Positions 1-7,627 of a stretch of 64,000 nt of DNA are shown here, piece after piece. A program made the position numbers and the translations under genes. The stretch lies in NCBI GenBank assembly GCA_035627375.1, contig DASPLX010000067.1:1-64000 (forward strand), written 5' to 3'. The stretch comes from DASPLX01 sp035627375. GTDB lineage: Bacteria > Pseudomonadota > Gammaproteobacteria > Burkholderiales > Burkholderiaceae_D. The stretch's first letter is position 1, and each line of letters starts with the position of its first letter. Under the pieces are notes generated by a model. The model worked only from the letters and a program-made list of their open reading frames with translations. It did no database searches and was not told where the DNA came from.

Positions 1-179
1 ATCGAAAAGCCGAGATCGCGCGAACGTTTGATGAAGCGTAGCGTGTGGACATCGGTCTCGGTGTATTTGCGGTAGCCGGCCTCGGAACGGTTCGCCTCGC
101 CGATCAAGCCGATGCTTTCGTAATAACGGATCATCTTGGCCGTGACGCCGGCCGCGCGCGCGGTTTCTCCGATATTCAT
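1..179 (-). CDS. cueR: MerR-family copper-responsive regulator CueR (partial, N-terminal part)
   Basis: Only about the first 59 codons are inside the window; the gene runs off the left edge. The visible protein begins MNIGETARAAGVTAKMIRYY, the winged-helix DNA-binding start of MerR-family regulators, followed by the GL-x-x-x-x-R-x-x-x-GYR-x-Y segment. CueR proteins sense Cu(I) through C-terminal cysteines, which lie outside the window, so the metal specificity is inferred from context: the gene starts directly after the copA stop codon (TAG then ATG) and a GGAGG Shine-Dalgarno lies at the end of copA, implying co-transcription with copA. Both promoters at 2613-2700 have the long 19-bp spacer that MerR-type activators need. 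It could in principle be another MerR subtype, but the copper context makes CueR by far the best call. Confidence 0.88.
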   Translation of the reverse strand, partial: MNIGETARAAGVTAKMIRYYESIGLIGEANRSEAGYRKYTETDVHTLRFIKRSRDLGFS

Positions 180-2588
180 CTATGCCTCCGTGGTTTCCGG
201 TTTCCAGCGACGCAACAGCAATGCATTCGTCACCACGCTGACGCTGGAGAGCGCCATGGCGGCGCCGGCCAGCATCGGATTCAGATAGCCGAACGCGGCG
301 AGCGGAATGCCGACCAGGTTATAGACGAATGCCCAGCCGAGGTTCTGCAGTATCTTGCGATAAGTCCTTTTCGAGATGGAAATCGCGTCGGCAACCAGCG
401 CGGGATTGCCTCGCATGAGCGTGATGCCGGCCGTATGCATGGCCACGTCGGTGCCGGTGGACATGGCGATGCCGACATCGGCCGCCGCCAGCGCCGGCGC
501 ATCGTTGATGCCGTCGCCGACCATCGCCACCTTGTGCCCCGCGCCCTTGAAGCGGGCGACGGCCGCGGCCTTGTCGGCCGGCACGACTTCCGCAAGCACA
601 TCCTGAATGCCGAGCGTCTCGCCGACCGCGCGGGCGGCGCCGCGATTGTCGCCGGTCAGCATGACCGGGGCGATCCGTATGGCGGAGAGCCGCTGGACCG
701 CCTGCTTCGCCGAGGCCTTGAGCGTGTCGCCGAACGCGAGCAGGGCGACTGCTTCGGTGCCCGATCCATTGCGCACCGCCAGCCAGGAAACGGTCCGCCC
801 CGCGTTTTCATGCGCGGCGGCGGCCGCGGCCAGGGGGGCGGTCGCGACTTGCAGTTCCGACATCAGCCGCGCATTGCCCAGGTAGACCGTCTTGCCTTCG
901 ACCTCGGCTTGCACGCCGCGGCCCGGCAAGGCCTTGGCCTGCGCGGCCGGCGGCGGCGCCAGTCCGGCGGCGGCGGTTTCCGCCAACACCGCCTTGGCCA
1001 GCGGATGGTCGCTGTATTGCTGGACGGCGGCCGCCAGCGCGAGCACCCGTTCGCGCGGCCAAGCCATCGTCTCGACGGCCGCGACCGCCGGTTTGCCCTC
1101 GGTCAACGTACCGGTCTTGTCGAACACGACGGTCGATACGGCGTGAGCGGTTTCCAATGCCTCGGCATCCTTGATGAGAATGCCGTACCTGGCAGCAACC
1201 CCGGTGCCGACCATGATCGCGGTCGGCGTCGCCAGGCCGAGGGCGCAAGGACAGGCGATGACTTGCACGGCGACCGCATTGAGCAGGGCTTGCTGCCAGT
1301 CGCCCGTGATCAGGCCCCAACCCAGCAAGGTGAGGAGGGAAATGCCGAGCACGATGGGTACGAAGACGGCGCTGACCCGGTCCACCATGCGCTGGATCGG
1401 CGCCTTGGCCGCCTGCGCATCTTCGACCAGCTTGATGATGCGCGACAGCGTGGTGTCGTTGCCGACCGCCGTGGCGCGAATCACCAGCATGCCGTCTGCG
1501 TTCACCGCGCCGCCGGTGACGCGGTCGTTCGCTCGTTTGGCGACCGGCAGGCTTTCCCCCGTCAGCAGCGACTCGTCGAGATGGCTGTCGCCTTCGATGA
1601 CGATGCCGTCGATCGGCACGCGGTCGCCAGGCCGGACGACGACCAGGTCGCCGCTACGGAGATCGGCAAGCGGCACGGCGCGCTCGGCGCCGTCGCGGCG
1701 CACGATGGCGGTTTCCGGACGCAGGGACTCGAGCGCGCGGATCGCGGCGACGGTCTGGAACTTGGCGCGCGCCTCGAGCCATTTGCCGAGCAGAACCAGT
1801 GTGATGATGACAGCCGACGATTCGAAATACAGGTGGGGCATGCCGTGCGCGCCGTGTTCCAGCAATAGGTAGACCGACAAGCCATAGGCGGCGCTGGTGC
1901 CGATGGCGACCAGCAAGTCCATGTTGCCGGAACGGGCCAGCAACGCCTTCCAGCCGGCTTTGTAGAAGCGTCCGCCGAGCCAGAATTGCACCGGCGTGGC
2001 AAGCAGCAGTTGCAGCCAGCCCGGCAGCGCCCATTCCAGGTTCGCCAAAGCGCCCAGCATGGGGGCGACCAAAGGCAGGGTGAGCGCGGCGGAGACGGCC
2101 ACCGGCCACCAGGCCGGCAGCCGGGCGCGATCCCGTTCCGGCGCGGGCGTGCCGCCGGCGGCTTCGGCCTCATAACCCGCCTTGCGGACCGCGGCCAGCA
2201 AGTCGTCGATGCCGACTTCCGGCATGGCCTTGACCTGCGCCTTCTCGGTCGCCAGATTGACGGTGGCGTCGAGCACGCCGGGTATCTTCTTCAACGCTTT
2301 TTCGACGCGCGCGACGCAGGAGGCGCAAGTCATACCCGAGATCGACAGTGTCGTCGCCGTGGCGGGAATGTCGTAGCCGGCCTTTTCGACGGCGGCGGCC
2401 AGGGCTTCGAATCCCGTTCCCGGCGCCGCCTGCACGGTCGCCTTTTCGGTGGCCAGGTTGACCGTGGCGTCCTGGACGCCGGGCACCGCCTTGAGCGCCT
2501 TTTCGACCCGGGCGACGCAGGAAGCGCAAGTCATGCCATCGATCTTGAAGTGGAAATCGGTAGGGGTGTTGATGGTTGCGGTATTCAT
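180..2588 (-). CDS. copA: Cu(I)-translocating P1B-type ATPase CopA
   Basis: Inner-membrane copper-export ATPase that pumps Cu(I) from cytoplasm to periplasm. Two N-terminal heavy-metal-associated domains carry GMTCASC motifs with cysteine pairs at about residues 21/24 and 88/91. The membrane CPC metal-binding motif (IACPCALGLATP) is near residue 447, the phosphorylation loop DKTGTLTEGK near 490, the SDHPLAKA motif near 530 and GDGINDAPAL near 690, in the normal order; about 802 residues is normal for a two-HMA CopA. ATG codons lie at 2594 and 2588; GGAG is only 2 nt before the first but 8 nt before the second, so 2588 is preferred (the other adds Met-Pro). It is transcribed from the CueR-type promoter at 2613-2643 and continues into cueR. 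All catalytic motifs are intact. Confidence 0.96.
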   Translation of the reverse strand: MNTATINTPTDFHFKIDGMTCASCVARVEKALKAVPGVQDATVNLATEKATVQAAPGTGFEALAAAVEKAGYDIPATATTLSISGMTCASCVARVEKALKKIPGVLDATVNLATEKAQVKAMPEVGIDDLLAAVRKAGYEAEAAGGTPAPERDRARLPAWWPVAVSAALTLPLVAPMLGALANLEWALPGWLQLLLATPVQFWLGGRFYKAGWKALLARSGNMDLLVAIGTSAAYGLSVYLLLEHGAHGMPHLYFESSAVIITLVLLGKWLEARAKFQTVAAIRALESLRPETAIVRRDGAERAVPLADLRSGDLVVVRPGDRVPIDGIVIEGDSHLDESLLTGESLPVAKRANDRVTGGAVNADGMLVIRATAVGNDTTLSRIIKLVEDAQAAKAPIQRMVDRVSAVFVPIVLGISLLTLLGWGLITGDWQQALLNAVAVQVIACPCALGLATPTAIMVGTGVAARYGILIKDAEALETAHAVSTVVFDKTGTLTEGKPAVAAVETMAWPRERVLALAAAVQQYSDHPLAKAVLAETAAAGLAPPPAAQAKALPGRGVQAEVEGKTVYLGNARLMSELQVATAPLAAAAAAHENAGRTVSWLAVRNGSGTEAVALLAFGDTLKASAKQAVQRLSAIRIAPVMLTGDNRGAARAVGETLGIQDVLAEVVPADKAAAVARFKGAGHKVAMVGDGINDAPALAAADVGIAMSTGTDVAMHTAGITLMRGNPALVADAISISKRTYRKILQNLGWAFVYNLVGIPLAAFGYLNPMLAGAAMALSSVSVVTNALLLRRWKPETTEA

Positions 2589-2612
2589 CGGCATATCTCC
2601 ATTGATGCCGTG

Positions 2613-2643
2613 AGCATAAACCTTGCTGTCGTGGGAAGGTCAA
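2613..2643 (-). promoter_or_regulatory. CueR-type promoter/operator of copA
   Basis: Read on the minus strand there is TTGACC (2638-2643), a 19-bp spacer and TATGCT (2613-2618). Inside the spacer lies the dyad ACCTTCC-N7-GCAAGGT (2620-2640), which matches the known CueR box of copper promoters with one mismatch between arms. A 19-bp spacer is the signature of MerR-family promoters, where the activator untwists DNA to align -35 and -10. The copA start is 25 nt downstream of the -10. Confidence 0.88.
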
Positions 2644-2669
2644 GCGCTTTTTCGGGTACGCCCGACCAG

Positions 2670-2700
2670 TTGACTTTGCCATCGGGGTAAGCTGTAAAGT
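2670..2700 (+). promoter_or_regulatory. Second MerR-type promoter, driving the copper chaperone gene
   Basis: TTGACT (2670-2675), exactly 19 bp, then TAAAGT (2695-2700), 32 bp upstream of the chaperone ATG. The spacer holds a weaker dyad centred near 2683 (ACTTTGCC / GGTAAGCT). Placed back-to-back with the copA promoter, it suggests that one CueR protein controls both directions. The dyad is less perfect than the copA one, so affinity may be lower. Confidence 0.62.
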
Positions 2701-2732
2701 GACGGTCCCCAATCATTCGAGGAGTTAACGAC

Positions 2733-2933
2733 ATGCTGGAATTCACGATACACGACATGACTTGCGGCCATTGCGTCGGCGCGATCACCAAGGCAATCAA
2801 GGAAGTCGAACCGCAGGCGGCGGTGGACATCGACCTCGCCGGCCACCTGGTCAGGGTCGGGGCATCCGGCGATGCGCAGGCCATCGAAGATGCCATCCGC
2901 GAGGCGGGATATACGCCGGTGCGCCGGAATTGA
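2733..2933 (+). CDS. copZ: CopZ-like copper chaperone (single HMA domain)
   Basis: A 66-residue heavy-metal-associated domain protein with the Cu(I)-binding motif MTCGHC (Cys11 and Cys14) and the beta-alpha-beta-beta-alpha-beta pattern of the family. Such proteins carry Cu(I) in the cytoplasm and hand it to the N-terminal HMA domains of CopA. GAGGAG lies 9 nt before the ATG. The gene is divergent from copA, and the two promoters share the 139-bp region between them. The motif has His rather than Ser before the second cysteine, as in many proteobacterial free-standing chaperones (MTCGHC), in contrast to the TCASC of the neighbouring ATPase. Mercury specificity (MerP) is unlikely because no mer gene is nearby. 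Confidence 0.88.
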   Translation: MLEFTIHDMTCGHCVGAITKAIKEVEPQAAVDIDLAGHLVRVGASGDAQAIEDAIREAGYTPVRRN

Positions 2934-3022
2934 TCCGGTCCGCGCGGTACATCGTCCTGCCGCCGGGCAAGGCGGCAGGGACGCGGCGAGGGGCCCGCCG
3001 CGAGGTTTGCCGCCTGCCGGCG

Positions 3023-4006
3023 TTATTTTGGCGCACCGAGGTTTTCCGTTATCACCCTGGAAAACATCAGCTTGAATCCTTCGCTCAGTTTTTTATTTTC
3101 TTTCGCAAGCCGCAGGAGGCGCGCGCAACACTGGTCGCGTTCGTCGGCGGGCAACCGGGTGAGCATGGAGGTCAGCATCTTCAGTCGCGAAAGCAATCGC
3201 GTCTCGGTCTGATCGGCGAGATTGCTACTGACATGGCTCAAGTACAGTCCCAAGCCGTAAAGCGCATGTTCACCGATGCGCGGATCGAGTCCGGTGCCCA
3301 GTACCGCAGTCAACAGGCGGCGCAGCGCGTTCGGAACATTGCCGTCGAACTTTTCGAGCTTCACCGTGTTGCAGAACGTATCGATCAAGAGCCCCAGCGG
3401 TTTGCCCTGCTGATCCGGCCGCATTTGACGGAGTTCGCGGAGAAGCTCGTCCAATAGGGATGCCGATAGTCCTCCCCATCGGATGTCGGCCGTCTTTCTT
3501 TCCAGCTTGCTTGCGACCTGCGACGTCAGCTTTTGGACCAGAAGGTCACGGTTGTGGATACCTTCGAATCTCAGCCCGATCTCATCCTCGAAGTTGGCGA
3601 GGACCGTGCGGCGCACGTCGGAATTGAGAGCGGTATTGACGGACGAGGGCTGCGATAAAGGCTGGCCGGCTTGAGCCTGGAGGTGGATGAATGAAGCCTC
3701 GCGAAGGACGCTTTCGAGGTTGGTCTGCGTGGCGCCTTCGACCCGCTGCCGCGTCAGGCATTCGATACATGCCCAGAGTTGAGCGGTGCTTTCCGGTGCG
3801 AGTCGCGCTTTGGTGCTGTCGAGTGCTTCCAGAATAGCGATGGCGGATTCTCCGGACAAGTCGTTGCCGTCCCAGGATACGGCAACCGGACGATCCCCGA
3901 CACCGAGGAGGAAATCGTCCAGTTCTCGCTGGAGCTCCGCCTTGCGATTGTCGGCCCCGGTGCTCGATGATGGCAGCGATGGCATGCCGATGTTGAATGA
4001 AATCAT
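3023..4006 (-). CDS. Hypothetical protein, 327 aa, related to the broken gene upstream
   Basis: Not recognised as a known family. The protein is soluble-looking, mostly helical by composition, without a signal peptide or membrane segment. Near residue 45 it contains the motif SWDGNDLSGESA, which has a counterpart (RWDGDVLADSFA) in the frameshifted gene at 4148-4520 just upstream on the same strand, with similar surrounding helices (Leu-rich before, a Cys-Leu after). The start ATG at 4006 has AAAGG eight bases upstream. G+C here is visibly lower (mid-50s %) than in copA, and the islet lies between a copper module and a conserved-looking region, so recent acquisition is plausible. Function unknown; the coding call rests on length, start context and the paralogous motif. 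Confidence 0.66.
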   Translation of the reverse strand: MISFNIGMPSLPSSSTGADNRKAELQRELDDFLLGVGDRPVAVSWDGNDLSGESAIAILEALDSTKARLAPESTAQLWACIECLTRQRVEGATQTNLESVLREASFIHLQAQAGQPLSQPSSVNTALNSDVRRTVLANFEDEIGLRFEGIHNRDLLVQKLTSQVASKLERKTADIRWGGLSASLLDELLRELRQMRPDQQGKPLGLLIDTFCNTVKLEKFDGNVPNALRRLLTAVLGTGLDPRIGEHALYGLGLYLSHVSSNLADQTETRLLSRLKMLTSMLTRLPADERDQCCARLLRLAKENKKLSEGFKLMFSRVITENLGAPK

Positions 4007-4147
4007 GGATGACCTTTCGGAGGAATCAAGAGAAACGAGTACCGCGGGTGCGATGGCCCCATGCTGACGAAAGAAACCGTGGCCGATATCGGATCGGCCG
4101 GACGGAACGGGGGAGTCAAATGGCCTTCGTCGATGCGGTGCTTGGCG

Positions 4148-4520
4148 TTATGGCGAGTTCGATGGGGGCAGCGTTTTTATTAACTCATCGAGCGCCGCGT
4201 CGTTGCCGGTCAGCAGGGTTGCGGCAATCTGTTCCAATGCAATTTCGTAGGGTTTCCAATAATGCCCTCAAGCAGTGATTGTAGGAACTGAGGTGCTTTT
4301 CATTCTGCAATCCCAGGGGCGTGCCGGCAGTCTCCCGCATTGAGAGAAGCTCGTGGGCGAAAGAGTCGGCAAGAACGTCGCCGTCCCATCGGGCAAGGAC
4401 GGCAGGCATGCCTGCCTGGGGCAGGATGGCATTGAGCAATTTGGTATGTTCGCGATGGAGGTTGATATTGCTTTGTTCCGCCTGTAACTGCTGGAAGGAT
4501 AGGTTGTGGAGCGGGAGCAT
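4148..4520 (-). pseudogene. Frameshifted paralogue of the 3023-4006 gene
   Basis: From ATG 4520 one frame reads MLPLHNLSFQQLQAEQ and continues through MPAVLARWDGDVLADSFAHE to about residue 85 (Asn-His-Cys-Leu near 4270), then becomes Arg-rich and stops at 4185. A second frame picks up at that point with GHYWKPYEIALEQIAATLL and DAALDELIKTLPPSNSP and stops at TAA 4148-4150. The joined product (about 124 aa) looks more protein-like than either frame alone, so a single-base shift near 4265-4272 is likely. The only strong Shine-Dalgarno (GGAGGTC) is about 24 nt before the ATG, so the true start is uncertain. It may be a real pseudogene, a programmed shift or a sequencing error. Function unknown. 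Confidence 0.5.
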
Positions 4521-4874
4521 GAGTGAAAGGCAGTGGTTGAATTGACCTCCGTTTAGTGACGACCAACGTGAAATTGTTCGATGATCGGGTTTGCCGCCGA
4601 CTCCGAATCTTGTTCTCCTGTCTGCGGAGACATCGGCGGCGGAAACGAAGAGTTGCCGGCAAGGCGGATTGGCGATTCGGGCGATGACGGATATCGACGG
4701 CAAGACGTTCTTTTTTGCCGAAAACATGCGACGGTTCTGTTGCGGCTGGGGCCATTTCCTCCTGGGCTGCTCCTCCAAATTGACGGTCGGCATGATGGTG
4801 CAGGTTACAATTCGGCATGGCGTGATGATCCGGGCGCATCCTCCCGCCGATTTCGTGGCTTTCCAGGAGACCGT
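4521..4874. other. Intergenic region, no convincing gene
   Basis: This 354-bp stretch separates the frameshifted minus-strand gene from the plus-strand regulator. Open frames crossing it have no Shine-Dalgarno and no recognisable sequence. A TTGACG (4780-4785) and a TACAAT (4806-4811) face the regulator, but they are 20 bp apart, which is long for a sigma-70 promoter. Confidence 0.5.
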
Positions 4875-5453
4875 ATGCCGGCCGTTGACGATTATATTTT
4901 CGGCAATGGTGCATTCCATGAGCGATTCCGTCTGACGACGCAAGTGCTTGCCGTGCTGGTGGCAAGCGCGCCGCGCCCGCTCGGCATCGCTCAACTCCAG
5001 AAAGTCACGTATCGCTCGGCGCGCGAACTTAGCAAGCTGTGCGAAGGTTTGCAGGAAATGGGGTTGCTGAAATCGGATACGTCGGCGCGCGGCGGCTGGT
5101 GCCTCGCCTGCCAACCGAACGAAGTGACGCTGGAAGATGTGTATCGCTTCGTGGTTTCCACTCAGAATTCGCGTCAGCCGCCCACCGACGATGAGCCCGA
5201 ACCGATCGAGCAATTGCTGCTCGACGCGGATTTGCTGGTCACGCAGGCGACCATGGCGATCAACCAGGGCGTGGCGAAGCAATTGCGCCAGTTTTCGCTG
5301 GACCGCTTGCGCGTGTCGTCCGCCGCCAAGCCGCCGGTCAGCAAGCAAGCGATCCGCGAAGCCTTGTACGACAACGAGTACGACTTCGAAGTCAATGCCT
5401 GGCTCGTCAACAGCGTCTTCGAGACCCACAAGCGCAAGCAAAAAGCGAAATAG
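4875..5453 (+). CDS. Rrf2-family-like winged-helix transcriptional regulator
   Basis: A 192-residue protein whose first 85 residues follow the Rrf2 pattern: a helix ending VLAVLVASAPRPLGI, a recognition-helix region RSARELSKLCEGLQEMGLL, and the wing and following strand SARGGWCLACQPNEVTLEDV (about residues 72-91). The C-terminal half (after QPPTDDEPEPIEQLL) is helical and specific to this protein. The Cys cluster that binds Fe-S in IscR or NsrR is absent, so ligand sensing, if any, differs. The ORF is open far upstream, but AGGAG sits 5 nt before ATG 4875 and the family homology begins there. It stands alone between a hypothetical islet and a convergent DUF2520 gene, so its target is unknown. 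Confidence 0.7.
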   Translation: MPAVDDYIFGNGAFHERFRLTTQVLAVLVASAPRPLGIAQLQKVTYRSARELSKLCEGLQEMGLLKSDTSARGGWCLACQPNEVTLEDVYRFVVSTQNSRQPPTDDEPEPIEQLLLDADLLVTQATMAINQGVAKQLRQFSLDRLRVSSAAKPPVSKQAIREALYDNEYDFEVNAWLVNSVFETHKRKQKAK

Positions 5454-5465
5454 GATCGCCGGGTT

Positions 5466-6317
5466 TTACTTTCCGCAAGGTCCCGCCTTGCGCTTTGCCG
5501 CGAGCTCGCAAGTCAGTCCGACGAATTGCCGGTACAGCTCGCCGTATTCCGGGCGCCAGGCGGCGACCGCCTGCTGCTGGCGTTCGACGGTCTCCATGTC
5601 GCCGCGCGCGATCGGGCCGCTCAGGGCGCGCGCCGGTCCGAGACGGAAGATGTTGTCGATGCTTTCGCGCACCAGCGGTTCCATCATCTTCAAGGCTTCG
5701 TCGGGCGCGACGCCGGTCGCGACATAAGCATCCTGGGCCACGCCGAGCAGGGTGGAAAGATAATTGGCGGCGAAGACGGCGGCGGCATGATAGAGCACCT
5801 TGCGGCCGGCGTCGATGCTCACCGGATGCGCGCCGATCGCGGCGAACGCGGGGACGAGGACGGTCAGCGCGGCTTCGTCGCCTTCGGTGCCGCAATAGGT
5901 GCCGGCGAAATTTTCCGCCACCCGATCTGGGGCGGCGAAGCTGCGTATCGGATGCAGGCTTGCCACCGCGGCGCCGCACCGGCTTGCCGCAGCCAGCACC
6001 GACGATGGCAGCGAGCCGCTGCAATGGAAGACGATCGAGCCGGGACCCGGCAGTCCGGTCCCGGCCAGCGCCTCGCAGGCCGCGCCGACGCTATCGTCGG
6101 GCGTCGCGATCAGGAAGATATCGGCCGGCTCCAGGTCGGCATAGTCGGCAACGGGACGGCCGGCGCCGACATAGGCTGCCGCCTCCGCCGCGCCGGCCGT
6201 CGAGCGCGTCAGGATGTCTTGCACGGACAGGATGCCGGCTCTCGTCCACAGGCGTCCGAGGGTCTTGCCGAGGTGGCCGCAACCGATGAACGAAAGTGTC
6301 GGTGTCGTGGGGTTCAT
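5466..6317 (-). CDS. Rossmann-fold / DUF2520 domain protein (NADP-reductase-like)
   Basis: A 283-residue protein. Residues 1-120 form an NAD(P)-binding Rossmann fold (LSFIGCGHLGKTLGRLW, a GxGxxG-like start, then IATPDDSV), resembling pyrroline-5-carboxylate reductase and prephenate dehydrogenase. Then comes the typical segment FHCSGSLPSS and SLHPIRSFA, followed by the all-helical DUF2520 domain (KVLYHAAAVFAANYLSTLL). The family substrate is unknown. GGGAA precedes the ATG by 7 nt. The start is only 16 bp downstream of the CoA-transferase gene stop on the same strand, so the two are probably co-transcribed. Confidence 0.85.
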   Translation of the reverse strand: MNPTTPTLSFIGCGHLGKTLGRLWTRAGILSVQDILTRSTAGAAEAAAYVGAGRPVADYADLEPADIFLIATPDDSVGAACEALAGTGLPGPGSIVFHCSGSLPSSVLAAASRCGAAVASLHPIRSFAAPDRVAENFAGTYCGTEGDEAALTVLVPAFAAIGAHPVSIDAGRKVLYHAAAVFAANYLSTLLGVAQDAYVATGVAPDEALKMMEPLVRESIDNIFRLGPARALSGPIARGDMETVERQQQAVAAWRPEYGELYRQFVGLTCELAAKRKAGPCGK

Positions 6318-6333
6318 GGGCGATTCCCGAGGA

Positions 6334-7446
6334 TCATGGCTTGAATTTGACGCTGCAACCGGTTTCCCAGTGCGCGCCTTCGGTGGAATGGGTCGCGCGC
6401 CCGATCATCTGCCGCTGGGTGAACAAAGGATGCCCGATCGCTTCGTCCATGCGCAGGATCGGGGTGACGCAGCAATCGGCGCCGGCGAATTTCTCCGTCC
6501 AATGGGCCAGGGTCTGCCGCGCGAACAGGGCATCGAGTTCCGCCTTGACCGCCATGGCGTCGTCGCCGCCGACCGCCTGTCCGAGGCTCCAGTGCCGCGT
6601 TTTCAGATCCGGACGGCCGAGCACGTCGCAGCAGGCTTCCCAGAACTTCAATTCGAGCGCGCCGACCGCCATGTGCCGGCCGTCGCTCGTGCGGTAGACG
6701 TTGTAGCAGGGGACGCCGCCGGTCAGCAGGTCGCGGCCGGGCGCGGCCGGGCGGCCGGAATTGTTGACCGCGACCAGCGGCATGATGTTGTGCGCGAACA
6801 CGGCATCGGTCATCGACACGTCGACGAAGCGCCCGACGCCACTGGCCCGGGCGCCGATCAGCGCGGCGAGGATGCCTTGCACGGCGCTCTGCGCGCCGCC
6901 GAGCAGGTCGCCGATCTGCAGGTTCGGCAAGGCCGGCGTGCCGTCCGGCCCGGCATTCTGCTCCAGCATGCCGGCGTAGCCGGCATAATTGATGTCGTGG
7001 CCGGCCATGAGCGCCAGCGGCCCGTCCTGGCCGTAGCCGGAAATCGCGCACATGACGAGCCGCGGATTACGCTGCTTCAGCGCGGTCCAGCCGATGCCAA
7101 GCTTGTCCATCACGCCGGGGCGGAAACTCTCCACCACCACGTCGGCGGTCTCGGCCATCCGGAGGAATTCGGCGCGCTGCTCGGGCAGCTTGAGGTCGAG
7201 CCGCAAGAAGCGCTTGCCGCGATTGACGGCGACGAAGAACTGCGAAACTTCGTTCCTGATCGGCCCCATGGCGCGCGCGTAGTCGCCGAGGCCGGGGTCT
7301 TCGATCTTGATCACCTCCGCGCCCATGTCGGCCAGATGCATGGTGGCCACCGGCCCCGGCAGGAGGCGCGTCAGGTCGAGGATGCGGATGCCTTGCAGGG
7401 GTTTGTCGACAGGCTGGTTCATGGGATTGATCGGGTGAGTATCCAT
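6334..7446 (-). CDS. CoA-transferase family III protein, alpha-methylacyl-CoA racemase type
   Basis: A CaiB/BaiF family enzyme of about 370 residues. The N-terminal block IRILDLTRLLPGPVATMHL and GAEVIKIEDPGLGDYAR is the CoA-binding start of the family. The segment GYGQDGPLALMAGHDINYAG and the later VDVSMTDA match the racemase branch, where the His of GHDINY and an Asp near residue 190 act as the two proton-transfer residues; formyl-CoA or succinyl-CoA transferase branches differ here. The likely reaction is epimerisation of 2-methyl-branched acyl-CoAs, which allows beta-oxidation. In-frame ATGs at 7446 and 7422 both lack a good Shine-Dalgarno; the longer frame from 7548 adds residues unlike the family. 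The DUF2520 gene follows 16 bp downstream. Confidence 0.84.
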   Translation of the reverse strand: MDTHPINPMNQPVDKPLQGIRILDLTRLLPGPVATMHLADMGAEVIKIEDPGLGDYARAMGPIRNEVSQFFVAVNRGKRFLRLDLKLPEQRAEFLRMAETADVVVESFRPGVMDKLGIGWTALKQRNPRLVMCAISGYGQDGPLALMAGHDINYAGYAGMLEQNAGPDGTPALPNLQIGDLLGGAQSAVQGILAALIGARASGVGRFVDVSMTDAVFAHNIMPLVAVNNSGRPAAPGRDLLTGGVPCYNVYRTSDGRHMAVGALELKFWEACCDVLGRPDLKTRHWSLGQAVGGDDAMAVKAELDALFARQTLAHWTEKFAGADCCVTPILRMDEAIGHPLFTQRQMIGRATHSTEGAHWETGCSVKFKP

Positions 7447-7627
7447 CGATAAGAAAAAGCAATCATATGTGAAATCGCGCGGACGAATGTTGCCGTCGTG
7501 CCCCTGATCTTGCATTGATGTATGCAAGATCCTCCATCGTTTCTTCATAATTGCGCAATATGCTTTCGCGCAGGATTACATGAAGCGCGCCGGCCAAGCG
7601 CGCTCGTAGAGCGACCCGGAGGAAAAA

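Noticed and set aside
45..1868. 607-aa plus frame over copA
   Set aside because: Antisense to a complete CopA with DKTGT and CPC motifs.
4591..4935. 114-aa plus frame before the Rrf2-like gene
   Set aside because: No Shine-Dalgarno or family similarity; it overlaps the real start of the regulator.
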